Position numbers and translations under genes: made by a program. This document shows positions 38,872 through 48,786 of a DNA stretch of 64,000 nt, in pieces (positions within the stretch are counted from its first letter, which is position 1; the number at the start of each line of letters is the position of its first letter). Location: the NCBI RefSeq assembly GCF_007830265.1, contig NZ_VLKE01000001.1:6386001-6450000 (forward strand), in the 5' to 3' direction. Under the pieces are notes generated by a model that saw only the letters and a program-made list of their open reading frames with translations, ran no database searches and was not told the DNA's origin. Source of the stretch: Micromonospora olivasterospora. Its GTDB lineage: Bacteria; Actinomycetota; Actinomycetes; Mycobacteriales; Micromonosporaceae.

Positions 38872-39032
38872 ATCGGGGCGGGTGTCCTGGTCCCGTACGT
38901 CCGAGCATGGACGACCAGCAGTGGCCACCTGGGCCGGAATAGGTGTCGACTGTTGACGTGGGCCCGGTGACGTGATGTGCTCAGCACGTAACGCTAACGG
39001 AAACCATGGTCGTTAAGACCCTGAGGAGGACC

Positions 39033-39425
39033 ATGTCTCTCACCGTGCCGCCTGCCCTGCTCGAAGCCGCCGAGACGGGCCCCGTGGATGACGACGCCTT
39101 CGTCGCCTGCGTCCGGGACTCCCTCCCGTACGCCTGGGACACCGTCAGTCGTGTGGTCGCCGACCTGGAATCGTCTGACGCCGAATTCGCCGACAACGTC
39201 GTGCCACCGCCCACCGAGGTGGAGCGCGGGCAGCTGCTGCGCGCGCTGGCCAGCGACGCCATCCGGGCGGGCCTGGAGCGCCACTTCGGGGTGAGGCTGG
39301 CGTTCCAGAACTGCCACCGGGTGGCGGCGTTCCGGCTCGGCGCCGTGGACTCCGACACGTACCGCAGGTTCGTTTCGGCTCGGGGCCAGTTGCTCAACCA
39401 GTCGCCGGAGCTGCGTGACTGCTGA
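39033..39425 (+). CDS. SCO5389-family protein
   Basis: A 130-residue protein recognised from the actinomycete family named after Streptomyces SCO5389: MSLTVPPALLEAAETG, FADNVVPPP, RGQLLRALASDAIR, LERHFGVRLAFQNCHRVA and the exact ending RGQLLNQSPELRDC. The function is unknown. GAGGAGG precedes ATG 39033. It overlaps the flavin oxidoreductase start, so the pair is co-translated. The high conservation of the C-terminal part suggests a cofactor or partner surface. Confidence 0.82.
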   Translation: MSLTVPPALLEAAETGPVDDDAFVACVRDSLPYAWDTVSRVVADLESSDAEFADNVVPPPTEVERGQLLRALASDAIRAGLERHFGVRLAFQNCHRVAAFRLGAVDSDTYRRFVSARGQLLNQSPELRDC

Positions 39426-40452
39426 CGCGCCCGGCGCCTCGCGGCCCGGCGAGCAGGCCCAATGCCACCTGTTCCTGCTCGCCGGGCACCGCGCCGACGG
39501 CACGCACGCGCAGGCACTGGCGGACGCACACCGCTACGGCCTGGCCGCGGAGGCCACCGGTTACACCGGCGTGTGGGTCGCCGAGCACCACTTCATCTCC
39601 TACGGCGTGTGCCCGTCCGCCGTCGCCTTCGCCGCGCACCTGCTCGGCGCGACCCGCCGCATCACCGTCGGCACCGCCGCCTGTGTGCTGTCCGTCCGGC
39701 ATCCGGTGAGCCTGGCAGAGGAGGCGGTGCTGCTCGACGAGTTGTCCGGGGGCCGGTTCCGGTTGGGGATCGCCCGGGGCGGACCATGGGTAGACCTCGA
39801 GGTTTTCGGCACCGGCCTGGATCGCTACACGCACGGCTTCGCCGACGCGGTGGAGATCGTGCTGCGATGGCTGTCGGGCGCGGCGCAGGTCGCCGGCAAC
39901 GGGAGGTTTCCCTTCCGGCCGGTGCCGGTGGTGCCCCGGCCCCGTCGGCGGGTGCCAACGTGGGTTGCGGCGACCTCGCCCGCCACCGTGGACCTCGCCG
40001 CCCGCTACGGCCTCCCGCTGCTGCTCGGGCTGCACGCCGACCTGACGGAGAAGCGGTCGTTGCTCGACCGGTACGCGCAGGTCGCCGCCGCGCACGGTCA
40101 CGACGGCACGCAGGTGCCGCACGCCAGCGCCCATCTGGCGCACGTCGAGGACACCGACGCGGATGCAGCCCGGACGGTTCGAGAGCGACTCCCGGCGTTG
40201 CTGGCCGGCACCAGGGAGTACGTCCGTCTCGACGGCGCCACGGCCGGCCCGCCCGACATCGACGAGTACGTCCGGCGCCTGATCGCCATGCACCCGGTCG
40301 GGTCGCCGCAGCGGTGCCGGGCGGCCGTGGACGCGGCCGCGGCACTTCCCGGCGTGCGGCATCTGCTGTTTCTGGTCGAGGTGGCCGGGGACCGCGCGAC
40401 GACCCTGCGCACCATTCGGCGCCTCGGCGGTGAGGTGTTGCGCCAGCGTTAG
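39415..40452 (+). CDS. LLM-class flavin-dependent oxidoreductase (luciferase-like)
   Basis: A 345-residue TIM-barrel flavoprotein. AEATGYTGVWVAEHHF, TVGTAACVLSVRHPVSLAEEAVLLDELSGGRF (leading part) and GIARGG are hallmarks of FMN- or F420-dependent luciferase-like monooxygenases. GTG at 39415 lies inside the last codons of the SCO5389-family gene, an overlap of 11 bases. Which flavin it uses cannot be read from the sequence. The partnership with the SCO5389-family protein may be functional. Confidence 0.85.
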   Translation: MTADAPGASRPGEQAQCHLFLLAGHRADGTHAQALADAHRYGLAAEATGYTGVWVAEHHFISYGVCPSAVAFAAHLLGATRRITVGTAACVLSVRHPVSLAEEAVLLDELSGGRFRLGIARGGPWVDLEVFGTGLDRYTHGFADAVEIVLRWLSGAAQVAGNGRFPFRPVPVVPRPRRRVPTWVAATSPATVDLAARYGLPLLLGLHADLTEKRSLLDRYAQVAAAHGHDGTQVPHASAHLAHVEDTDADAARTVRERLPALLAGTREYVRLDGATAGPPDIDEYVRRLIAMHPVGSPQRCRAAVDAAAALPGVRHLLFLVEVAGDRATTLRTIRRLGGEVLRQR

Positions 40453-40553
40453 CGGGTGCTGAGAAGGTCGTGAACGCCCGAGGGCGAATCGTTACGGCGA
40501 GTCGCCCCGGATACTGCCCGGTAGGCCCGAGCCATCGCATACGCTCCCGATCA

Positions 40554-40568
40554 TGGAAACGGTTTTCA
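40554..40568. promoter_or_regulatory. Zur box-like site upstream of the CooC-like ATPase
   Basis: TGGAAACGGTTTTCA is a 7-1-7 palindrome with one mismatch between its arms. It matches the TGAAAAC/GTTTTCA halves of the two other sites in this window. It ends 22 bases before the ATPase start, where it would overlap the promoter. Confidence 0.75.
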
Positions 40569-40590
40569 GTAGAACGGGAGGGTGTCAGCG

Positions 40591-41565
40591 GTGAAGGTCG
40601 CGTTCGTGGGCAAGGGCGGCAGCGGCAAGACGACTCTCGCCGCGCTGTTCGTCCGGCATCTCGCCGGCCAGGGCCGGCCGGCGCTGGCCATCGACGCCGA
40701 CATCAACCAGCATCTCACCGTCGCGTTCGGCTGCGATGCGGACGCGCCGCGGATGAGGCCGCTCGCTGAGCACATGCCAGCCATCAAGGACTACCTCCGC
40801 GGCGCCAATCCCCGCATCGTCAGCGCGGATCGGATGATCAAGACGACTCCGCCGGGGCGCGGTTCACGGCTGCTGCGGGTGGTCGAGGACAACCCGATCT
40901 ACGCCGCCTGCGTACGGGAGGTCGGTGGGGTGCGGCTGGCCGTCACCGGCGAGTTCGCCGCCGAGGATCTCGGCGTGGCCTGCTACCACTCGAAGGTGGG
41001 AGCGGTGGAGCTGCTGCTCAACCACATGCTCGACGGGCCCGGCGAATACGTGGTGGTGGACATGACCGCGGGCGCGGACTCGTTCGCCTCCGGGCTGTTC
41101 ACCCGCTTCGACCGCACGGTGCTGGTGTGCGAGCCGACCGTGCGCAGCGTCGGGGTCTACCGGCAGTACGCCGGCTACGCCCGGGACTACGGCGTGGCCC
41201 TGTCGGTGGTCGGGAACAAGGTCGAGGACGCCAGTGACGTGGAGTTCCTCCGCGAGCACGTCGGCGGCGATCTGTTGACCTGGTTCAGCAGGTCTGGCTA
41301 CGTGCGCCGAGCAGAGCGGGGCACGGTCGGCCCGCTGGCCGAACTCGAGTCCGCCAACCAGGCAGCCCTCGCCCAGCTCGTTGAGGCAGTGGACGACACA
41401 CCGCAGGACTGGGCGGCTTTCACCCGGTGGGCGCATGAGTTTCACCGGCGCAACGCCGCCGCGTGGGCCAACGAGCGCGCCGGGACGGATCTCACCGACC
41501 AGATCGACCCGGAGTTCCGGATGGGGCCACAGGCGGTCAGTGAGCCCGCGGTGGTGGGCGGCTGA
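40591..41565 (+). CDS. CooC-like P-loop ATPase, probable metal-insertion accessory protein
   Basis: A protein of about 324 residues with the deviant Walker A GKGGSGKTT at residues 7-15 and DADINQHL, the MinD/CooC branch. VVDMTAGADSFASGLFTRFD is its Walker B region (leading part), and VLVCEPTVRSVGVY follows. CooC proteins load nickel or other metals into enzymes. I chose GTG at 40591, eight bases after GGGAGG; GTG at 40582 abuts that site. A Zur box-like palindrome covers its promoter and zur follows convergently, so it looks zinc-regulated. The client is unknown. Confidence 0.78.
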   Translation: MKVAFVGKGGSGKTTLAALFVRHLAGQGRPALAIDADINQHLTVAFGCDADAPRMRPLAEHMPAIKDYLRGANPRIVSADRMIKTTPPGRGSRLLRVVEDNPIYAACVREVGGVRLAVTGEFAAEDLGVACYHSKVGAVELLLNHMLDGPGEYVVVDMTAGADSFASGLFTRFDRTVLVCEPTVRSVGVYRQYAGYARDYGVALSVVGNKVEDASDVEFLREHVGGDLLTWFSRSGYVRRAERGTVGPLAELESANQAALAQLVEAVDDTPQDWAAFTRWAHEFHRRNAAAWANERAGTDLTDQIDPEFRMGPQAVSEPAVVGG

Positions 41566-41580
41566 CCCGGGGTTCGTCAG

Positions 41581-41985
41581 TCAGGCGGCGCACTTGCCGC
41601 AGGTGCCGAAGATCTCCAGGGTATGACCGACGTCGGTGAAACCATGTTGGCGGGCGACCTGGTCGGCCCACCGCTCCACGGCAGGACCAGCGACCTCGAT
41701 CGCCCGTCCGCACTTCCGGCACACCAGGTGATGATGGTGCCGGCTCTGGCTACACCGCCGGTACAGGTACTCCCCACCCGGCAGCCGCGTCGAGTCGATC
41801 TCACCGGTGTCCACCAGCATCTGCAGCGTCCGGTAGACGGTGGTCAGGCCGACCCGTGCCTTGCGGTCGACGAGCATCTGGTGCAGCTGCTGCGCGCTGT
41901 GGAATCCCTCCACCTCGCGCAGCAGCGCCAGTAGCTCGGCGCGCTGCCGGGTGTTACGGGTCGCACCGGGCATTGTCTCGGTCAC
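41581..41985 (-). CDS. zur: Zinc uptake regulator Zur (Fur family)
   Basis: About 134 residues. N-terminal winged helix (TRQRAELLALLREVEGFHSAQQLHQML, leading part) with TTVYRTLQMLVDTGEID as the DNA-reading segment, then HHHHLVC and the structural zinc cysteines CRKCG and CGKC at the end. It represses target genes when zinc is plentiful. GTG at 41985 is preferred; ATG at 41973 is possible. It converges with the ATPase gene. The zinc-linked genes around it (CooC-like ATPase, paralogous ribosomal proteins, COG0523 protein) favour Zur over Fur or Nur. Confidence 0.88.
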   Translation of the reverse strand: MTETMPGATRNTRQRAELLALLREVEGFHSAQQLHQMLVDRKARVGLTTVYRTLQMLVDTGEIDSTRLPGGEYLYRRCSQSRHHHHLVCRKCGRAIEVAGPAVERWADQVARQHGFTDVGHTLEIFGTCGKCAA

Positions 41986-42077
41986 CGTCCGCCGTCTCCG
42001 CTCGTCCCAGCGCCTGCCTCGACGCCCAACTCCCATGCCCTCCCGTGACGCTGGCGGTCACGTGACATCCGAACCCA

Positions 42078-42280
42078 TTATGCATTGCGCATATGTTCAC
42101 ACTCACGCTCCAGCAGACGGCTCGGGCGGCGCAACGGACAGGAGTGGCGGCAGGGCACCGCACCTCGCGGCCGCGACGAGTACGCACGTGAAACCGAGCG
42201 CCCACCGCCGCGCCGATGTCGTCGATGGAGACTCCATGGAAGCCGCGACGGGCGAACGTCTCCGCCGCCGCTTGCTGCAC
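42078..42280 (-). pseudogene. TetR-family regulator remnant (N-terminal part)
   Basis: The reverse strand reads QQAAAETFARRGFHGVSIDDIGAAVG, here cited by its leading part QQAAAETFARRGFHGVS, the first two helices of a TetR DNA-binding domain. The recognition helix is missing. A different frame then resembles YRHF and a run to ERECEHM before all similarity stops. It is divergent from the transporter, so it may once have controlled it. Confidence 0.55.
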
Positions 42281-42414
42281 CCGCTCGATCGGAAGAAGCT
42301 ACCTCAAACCGGAACAACGCCGGGGTCCTGGGCGTGGCCGCCAGGTTGCGCGCCGCGTCGGACTCCTTCCACAAAAGCGATATGGCAAGCTACCAACTAT
42401 GCGACAATCCGGGC

Positions 42415-43731
42415 ATGTCCGCTGAGCCGACCGACGCGCGGAGCGGGTCCGCGTCGACCGCCGCCCAACTACGGCGAGCGACGGCGGCAAGTTTCGTCGG
42501 GACCACTATCGAATGGTATGACTTCTTCCTGTTCGGGCTGGTCACGGCGACCGTGTTCGACCGTCTGTTCTTTCCCCGCCTTAATCCGACGGCGGGCACC
42601 CTCGCTTCCCTCGCAGCCTTCGCCGTGGCCTTTGTCGCCCGACCGCTAGGCGGCGTGCTGTTCGGGCATATCGGGGACCGGATCGGGCGAAAGGCGACGC
42701 TCATCCTCACGCTGCTGATAATGGGCGTCGGCACGAGTGTCATCGGCCTGTTGCCCACCTACAGTGCGATCGGGATCTGGGCGCCGGTCCTGCTGGTGAT
42801 CGCTCGGCTGGTGCAAGGGCTGTCGGCCGGCGGCGAGTTGGGTGGCGCCATCCTCATAGCTGTCGAACCCGCGCCCGCCAAGCGTCGCGGCTACTACGGC
42901 TCGTGGCCGACACAGGGGGTGAACGCAGGCCTAGCGCTGGCCAGTGCGGCCTATCTGTTGGTGGTTCACCTGACCGGGAACTCGCTTCTGAGCTGGGGCT
43001 GGCGCATCCCGTTCCTGGCCAGCGCAGTGTTGCTGCTGGTCGGACTCTATGTCCGGCTGCGGGTGCTGGAGACGCCGGAGTTCCGCGAGATCCGCGAGTC
43101 GGGGCAGCGGGCCGGCGTCCCGATCGCCGTCGTCCTGCGGCACCACAAGCGGGCCCTGTTGATCGGGATGGGCGCGCTGACGGCGGGGACCATCCCGTTC
43201 TACATCGCCACCGTGTTCACCCTGTCCTACGGACCGAAGCAACTCGGCATGTCGCCGCAGATGATCCTGGCCGGTACGGTGGTCGCGGCGCTGGTGGGGG
43301 TACCGCTGATCCCGCTGCTCGGCGCCTTGTCCGACCGGCTGGGCCGGATCCGGGTGCTCAAGGCCGGCGCGGTGTACATGGCACTCATCGCGTTCCCGTT
43401 CTTCTGGCTGTTCGAAACAGGCGATCCCGTGCTGGTGGGCCTGGCGCTGGTGTTGGTGGTGGCGGTCGGCTCGGCAGTGACCTTCGGCGTCCTGACGAGC
43501 TTTCTCGCCGAGTTGTTCGACGCTCCGGTCCGCTACTCCGGAATTGCCCTGTCGTACCAGCTGAACGGGGTGTTGACCAGCGCTCCCGCACCATTCGTGG
43601 CGGCCGGGCTGTACGCCTGGGCGAACGGTTCCTGGCCGGTCGCGGTATACATGATCGCCGGCTCCCTGGTCGCCCTCGTTGCCCTGGTGGCCGCTGGCCG
43701 CAGGCCTGCCGGCCCCGGAGAGCATCGATAA
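42415..43731 (+). CDS. MFS transporter, metabolite:H+ symporter (ShiA/MHS) type
   Basis: A 438-residue, twelve-helix permease. SFVGTTIEWYDFFLFG at the start and FGHIGDRIGRKATL between helices 2 and 3 are the MHS signatures, and a second such loop (GALSDRLGRIRVLKAG) occurs in the C-terminal half. MHS members import organic acids such as shikimate, alpha-ketoglutarate or citrate with protons. ATG at 42415 fits the family N-terminus; upstream codons are not conserved. It stands between zur and the ribosomal cluster, without a Zur-like site. Confidence 0.86.
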   Translation: MSAEPTDARSGSASTAAQLRRATAASFVGTTIEWYDFFLFGLVTATVFDRLFFPRLNPTAGTLASLAAFAVAFVARPLGGVLFGHIGDRIGRKATLILTLLIMGVGTSVIGLLPTYSAIGIWAPVLLVIARLVQGLSAGGELGGAILIAVEPAPAKRRGYYGSWPTQGVNAGLALASAAYLLVVHLTGNSLLSWGWRIPFLASAVLLLVGLYVRLRVLETPEFREIRESGQRAGVPIAVVLRHHKRALLIGMGALTAGTIPFYIATVFTLSYGPKQLGMSPQMILAGTVVAALVGVPLIPLLGALSDRLGRIRVLKAGAVYMALIAFPFFWLFETGDPVLVGLALVLVVAVGSAVTFGVLTSFLAELFDAPVRYSGIALSYQLNGVLTSAPAPFVAAGLYAWANGSWPVAVYMIAGSLVALVALVAAGRRPAGPGEHR

Positions 43732-44056
43732 TCGGTGCGCCGCCAGCCGACTACGGCCGGGCAGGGCGGGAGCGGAGTCTGAGCCGGAACCCTAACTGAG
43801 CCTTCGGTGCGCCGCCAGCCACGAGGACGAGCGCCCGCGCCGATGCCGGCGCGGGCGTTCACAAGGATCGGCGACAGCACCAGCCTTCCCGCGGTCGAGA
43901 CTGCCGCCGGCGCGAACACCACGCCGGCGGCCCTCCTCCCGGTCGATGAAATCCGTCCGTGTCTCGCGGCCTACGGCCTGGCCATTCCTCGCCTTGCACT
44001 CGCACCAGGTTGCGCCGACGGCGTCGATTCGGACGTGAGCGCGGCGGGTGGCGTCA
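43732..44056. other. Gene-free stretch with a 17-base direct repeat
   Basis: TCGGTGCGCCGCCAGCC occurs at 43732-43748 and again at 43804-43820. No convincing gene lies here. The stretch separates the MFS gene from the reverse-strand rpsN. Confidence 0.45.
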
Positions 44057-44362
44057 TCACCAGGACGCCTTGCGGACCCCCGGCAGCTCGCCCCGCAGGG
44101 CCATCTCCCGGAACCGCACCCGCGACAGCCCGAAGCGGGTCAGCACACCTCGCGGTCGGCCGTCGATGACGTCGCGGTTGCGTAGCCGCACCGAGCTGGA
44201 GTCGCGGGGCAGCCGCGCCAGTTGGCGGACGGCGTCGTCCCGCACCGCCGGGTCGGTGTCCGGGTGGGCGATGGTCCGCTTCAGCTCGGCGCGGCGCCGC
44301 GCGTGGCGAACAACCAGGTCGGCTCGGCGGGCCTGCCGGTTGCCGAGGCTCTTGCGGGCCAT
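44057..44362 (-). CDS. rpsN: 30S ribosomal protein S14, zinc-independent paralogue
   Basis: A 101-residue S14 of the long, C-minus type: [35 protein letters not shown] (leading part) and the ending [10 protein letters not shown]. No cysteine is present, so it cannot hold the zinc of the short form. Such paralogues replace zinc-containing S14 in zinc shortage. It is the last gene of rpmB-rpmG-rpsN, whose promoter carries a Zur box. The same gene order is known from Streptomyces. Confidence 0.95.
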   Translation of the reverse strand: MARKSLGNRQARRADLVVRHARRRAELKRTIAHPDTDPAVRDDAVRQLARLPRDSSSVRLRNRDVIDGRPRGVLTRFGLSRVRFREMALRGELPGVRKASW

Positions 44363-44363
44363 G

Positions 44364-44531
44364 TCAGCGCGCCTCCCGGAACTCGACGTGCCGGCGGACG
44401 ACCGGGTCGTACTTGCGCAGCACCAGCCGGTCGGGGTCGTTGCGGCGGTTCTTGCGGGTGACGTACGTGTAGCCGGTGCCGGCGGTGCTGCGCAGCCGGA
44501 CGATCGGGCGGACGTCGGTCTGCCGGGCCAT
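44364..44531 (-). CDS. rpmG: 50S ribosomal protein L33, zinc-independent paralogue
   Basis: A 55-residue L33: [20 protein letters not shown], then [21 protein letters not shown]. No cysteine pairs are present, so it is the zinc-free form. Its ATG overlaps the rpmB stop by one base (TGATG), and rpsN starts one base after its stop. Confidence 0.95.
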   Translation of the reverse strand: MARQTDVRPIVRLRSTAGTGYTYVTRKNRRNDPDRLVLRKYDPVVRRHVEFREAR

Positions 44532-44767
44532 CAGACCATCACCCCCCGGGCGCGCAGCTCCGCGACGACCTTTTCGATGCCCTTGCGGTCCACGGTCTTC
44601 AGCGCCTTGGCGGTCAGCGCCAGGCGGACCCAGCGTCGCTCGGAGGGCAGCCAGTAGCGGTGGTTCTGCAGGTTGGGGTTCCACCGGCGGCGGGTACGCC
44701 GGTGGGAGTGGGACACGGCGTTGCCGAAGCTCGGCTTCGCGCCGGTGACATCACAGCGACGGGACAC
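44531..44767 (-). CDS. rpmB: 50S ribosomal protein L28, zinc-independent paralogue
   Basis: A 78-residue L28: [39 protein letters not shown], and [17 protein letters not shown]. Only one cysteine remains, so no zinc knuckle can form. It leads the operon. A Zur box lies 31 bases upstream of its start, so it should be induced when zinc is low. Confidence 0.95.
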   Translation of the reverse strand: MSRRCDVTGAKPSFGNAVSHSHRRTRRRWNPNLQNHRYWLPSERRWVRLALTAKALKTVDRKGIEKVVAELRARGVMV

Positions 44768-44797
44768 AGGTACTCCTTCAGGAACGGTTCACTGTAG

Positions 44798-44812
44798 CGA
44801 TAATCGTTTTCA
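44798..44812 (-). promoter_or_regulatory. Zur box upstream of rpmB
   Basis: Read on the reverse strand, TGAAAACGATTATCG has a perfect TGAAAAC half and a weaker second half. Its position 31 bases before rpmB suits repression of the rpmB-rpmG-rpsN operon. Confidence 0.75.
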
Positions 44813-44997
44813 TTGTGGTCGCGCCCGCTCGTGCGACCTCCAGCGGGTCCCCGAACGGCCTCGGTCGACAGCGACGAGTCGAGGCGACACCCGGCGCCAC
44901 GCGCAGGTCGCCCACAGCCACCGGCGCCGCCGGCCCACCCCGGCGCTTCCTGCGAGAAGGCCTCGCCTGCCACTCGCCGTCGACCACATGTCTATAA

Positions 44998-45012
44998 TGA
45001 CAACCGTTTTCA
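44998..45012 (+). promoter_or_regulatory. Zur box and -10 element upstream of the COG0523 gene
   Basis: TGACAACCGTTTTCA is a 7-1-7 palindrome with one arm mismatch. A perfect TATAAT at 44993-44998 touches its left edge, so Zur binding would cover the start of transcription. The COG0523 gene starts 21 bases further on. Confidence 0.8.
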
Positions 45013-45032
45013 GCTAAGTCGAGAGGACTGTG

Positions 45033-46351
<1,319 letters not shown>

Positions 46352-46355
<4 letters not shown>

Positions 46356-46615
46356 AGCCCGACATCCACCCCAGCTACCAGCCCGTCGTCTACCGCGACC
46401 GCGCCGCCGACTTCGCCTTCCTCACCCGCTCCACCGCCACCAGCGACCAGACGATCGAGTGGACCGACGGCAACACGTACCCCGTCATCGACGTACAGAT
46501 CTCCTCCGCCAGCCACCCCTTCTGGACCGGCAGGCAACGCCTGCTCGACACCGAGGGCCGGGTGGAGAAGTTCCGCGCCAAGTACGCCCGCCGCGGACCG
46601 CAGCAGCCACGATGA
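46352..46615 (+). CDS. rpmE2: 50S ribosomal protein L31 type B, zinc-independent
   Basis: An 87-residue L31 without cysteines: [19 protein letters not shown], then [19 protein letters not shown] and [11 protein letters not shown]. The CxxC of zinc-binding L31 is missing. Its ATG overlaps the COG0523 stop as ATGA. With rpmB, rpmG and rpsN it completes the set of zinc-saving ribosomal proteins. Confidence 0.95.
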
Positions 46616-46692
46616 CCGCGGCGCGTATCGCCTGGGCGGTGCACGCACCCCGCCTCGTCGGGCGCCGAGGTTGACCGAGCCTGATACCAGGC

Positions 46693-46739
46693 CGTCGCCC
46701 GCGAACTGGTCGCCTTCGGCGACCGGCTCGCGGGCGACG
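46693..46739 (+). terminator. Nested hairpin terminator after rpmE2
   Basis: An outer 12-bp stem (CGTCGCCCGCGA with its complement) encloses a 3-base bulge on each side and an inner 7-bp stem GGTCGCC/GGCGACC with loop TTC. It lies 78 bases beyond the rpmE2 stop. Confidence 0.7.
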
Positions 46740-46842
46740 TTGGCTGCGGGACCGGAGCACAACCTTCACCCTGGCCTGGCAGCTGACCTGCGGCCGGAAC
46801 CCGGCGGGCGGCTCGCCCTGGTCGAAGGCGCCGGCCCGCCCG

Positions 46843-47097
46843 TCATAGACCTCCGAACGTTGGAATCCCGCCTGGAGTTGCGCCTGCAGGGGACTCGTCA
46901 ACGTCGATCGCTGTGACCGGGCAGGACTCGGCGGCGTGTAGGACGTCGTCGGGACGGTCTGCCGCGGGGCGTGGCTCCAGCAGCCGTACCCAGCCGCTGT
47001 CATCGGCGCCGAAGACGACGGGCGCCGCAGCCCGGCAGTGGCCCATCGCCATGCACCGCTCGGGGTGGACGGTGACCTCGATGCCGGTGCCGCTCAC
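46843..47097 (-). CDS. P450-type ferredoxin
   Basis: An 84-residue low-potential ferredoxin of the kind that feeds actinomycete P450s: CMAMGHC, later ESCPVTAIDVDE, giving three cluster cysteines as in [3Fe-4S] ferredoxins. GTG at 47097 overlaps the stop of the P450 relic (GTGA). The gene itself is intact, though its natural partner next door is dead; it may serve another P450. The 16-residue Gly/Pro tail is longer than usual. Confidence 0.85.
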   Translation of the reverse strand: MSGTGIEVTVHPERCMAMGHCRAAAPVVFGADDSGWVRLLEPRPAADRPDDVLHAAESCPVTAIDVDESPAGATPGGIPTFGGL

Positions 47098-47471
47098 AAC
47101 CGGACCGGCCGCTTCTCCCAGCCCCGGGCGACCGCGTCGCTCGTGCGACGCACGGCTGGTTCGGAACCTGCGCCGAAATCGGGGTAGTGCCGTAGCAGCT
47201 CCTCGAACACGACCTGTCCCTCCAGGCGGGCCAGCGCAGCGCCGACGCAGAAGTGGATGCCGTGCAGGAACGCGAGGTGCTTGTTGTTCTCGGCCCGGTG
47301 GATGTCGAAGCGACCGGGGTCGGGAAAGGCCCGTGGGTCGCGGTTAGCCGTGGCGATGCACGGCGCTACGAGTGTCCCGGCCGCCAGGTGGTGCTCGCCG
47401 ACGATGCGTCCTTGGTCAGCAGCCTGAAGGTGAGGTGCAGGGGCGAATCGATGCAGCATCTCTTCGATGGT
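47094..47471 (-). pseudogene. Cytochrome P450 relic, C-terminal part with frameshifts
   Basis: The last 100 residues are clearly P450: ANRDPRAFPDPGRFD, then the heme loop FLHGIHFCVGAALARLEG with its cysteine. Just upstream, EEMLHR is in this frame, but the next block DSPLHLTFRLLTKDA is in another frame, after which the original frame resumes with RIVGEHHLAAGTLV. Two compensating shifts and the loss of about 280 N-terminal residues mark it as dead. Confidence 0.8.
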
Positions 47472-47701
47472 TTTCGGCTACCCTTCACGCCCCGCGGCCC
47501 GGTCTTCCGACCACGGTAATGACGACGTATCGATGACACGTAGCGACACACCCCTGATCGCGGCAGATCAGTGCGCCGTGACGGGACATGAGCCGTCGAT
47601 CGAGTGGATGGTTGCTCAACGGTGGCCGATGCTGACCTCTCGAAGAGGTGCGCAGTTCAATCCCTTACGCCGACCGTCGAGGTCCGACATCGGCCAGCTG
47701 G

Positions 47702-48055
47702 TCAGGCTGGCGGATCGTCTCGAAACAGATGCTCTTTCACACCTCGGCCGCCCCACCGGGTCGCAAACCAGCAGCCCGTGCGAACAAGGTCATGGACGAA
47801 GCGTGTCCCGCGTACGTCGCCAGGCGAGAGGACGAACGTGCCGACGACCTGATCACGGCCATACGCGGCCTCGTCGATCGCATAGGTGCCGGGGTCGAGG
47901 AGCGGCGGGTTGACATGATGGCAATCCAGGAGCGACCAGTGCGGCCCCGCCGGCAACTCCACCAACCGGACTGGGACGCTCAGCGTGTTCCCGCAGCTCG
48001 CGCACCGAAAACCCTCCACTGCGGCAGTGTGACATTCGGGCCAGGCGAAGGCCAT
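47702..48055 (-). CDS. Hypothetical protein with a zinc-ribbon-like start
   Basis: Translation from ATG 48055 gives AFAWPECHTAAVEGFRCASC followed by PVRLVELPAG, YAIDEAAYG and GTFVLSPGDVRGTRFVHDLV. The cysteine pair and the LSPGDVRGTRF block look like a real, conserved family, but I cannot name a function. The last 25 residues (after TGCWFATRW) look unrelated, so the C-terminus may be truncated. No ribosome site is obvious. Confidence 0.5.
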   Translation of the reverse strand: MAFAWPECHTAAVEGFRCASCGNTLSVPVRLVELPAGPHWSLLDCHHVNPPLLDPGTYAIDEAAYGRDQVVGTFVLSPGDVRGTRFVHDLVRTGCWFATRWGGRGVKEHLFRDDPPA

Positions 48056-48162
48056 CCGAGAATATGAGGGAGCAGTCGTATGCGTGACGGACCACCTCGC
48101 CGCGCGCGCGAAGGGATCCATCCGCGTGTGGCCGTGGAACATGCTGAGGTTCAGGGAGTGAC

Positions 48163-48786
48163 ATGATGGCCTGGCGCAAGAGCGTGTTAGCTGTCGATGT
48201 CGTTGTTGTCGTCGTGCTGGCCGCCGCAGACAGCTGGTTGGTCGACTACGAACTGTGGGCGTTGCCGCTGGCGATCATCGCGCTGGCCCCGGCGGTCGTG
48301 TGGGTGGCCGCCGCGCCCACGCCAGCCTGGGCCTGGTCGGTTGCCGCGTTGCTGCTCGCAGTCCCCCTGACGTTCATGTGGGTTTCAAGAGTGCCCCTCA
48401 CTCGCGGCCCGGCTGCCCCACCCGTCGACTGGGTTCTGCCGTCCGCCGCTGCCTCCATCCTCCTGTGCACTTTCGCAATGACGATCTCCCGCTCCTGGCG
48501 CTGGAGCCCGGTGATGGCACTCGCGGCTCTGGCCGTCCCAGTAGGGTGCTGGGGAGTGCTACAGCGGGTGTTTGGGGGTGAATGCTGCATGTCCATCCCG
48601 GCCAGCGATGCCGCGCCCGCAGCCTCCGGGTTGGATATCGCCGACGCCGGCCACACCGAATGCGGCCAGGACGGCGGACTCTGCGACGCCCCCATGTCGT
48701 GCCTCCTGAAGAGGCTCAGAGGCGGGTGGCTACGCGGACGAGGTCGGCGAGTGCTCGGGAGCGGCTGTGTGGCGGCCAGGCGATGA
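48163..48786 (+). CDS. Hypothetical membrane protein
   Basis: A 207-residue protein with four hydrophobic segments: about residues 7-25, 31-50, 56-72 and 90-130 (two close helices). A cysteine-bearing soluble tail follows (GECCMS, HTECGQDGGLCDAPMSC). No family is recognised. A GGGAG precedes ATG 48163/48166. Its last 70 bases overlap the end of the LysR gene on the other strand, so the real end may be earlier in evolutionary terms. Function unknown. Confidence 0.55.
   Translation: MMAWRKSVLAVDVVVVVVLAAADSWLVDYELWALPLAIIALAPAVVWVAAAPTPAWAWSVAALLLAVPLTFMWVSRVPLTRGPAAPPVDWVLPSAAASILLCTFAMTISRSWRWSPVMALAALAVPVGCWGVLQRVFGGECCMSIPASDAAPAASGLDIADAGHTECGQDGGLCDAPMSCLLKRLRGGWLRGRGRRVLGSGCVAARR

Noticed and set aside
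43807..44169. Forward 120-codon frame upstream of the rpsN end
   Set aside because: Ala/Pro-rich with no ribosome site, and it overlaps the well-supported rpsN on the other strand.
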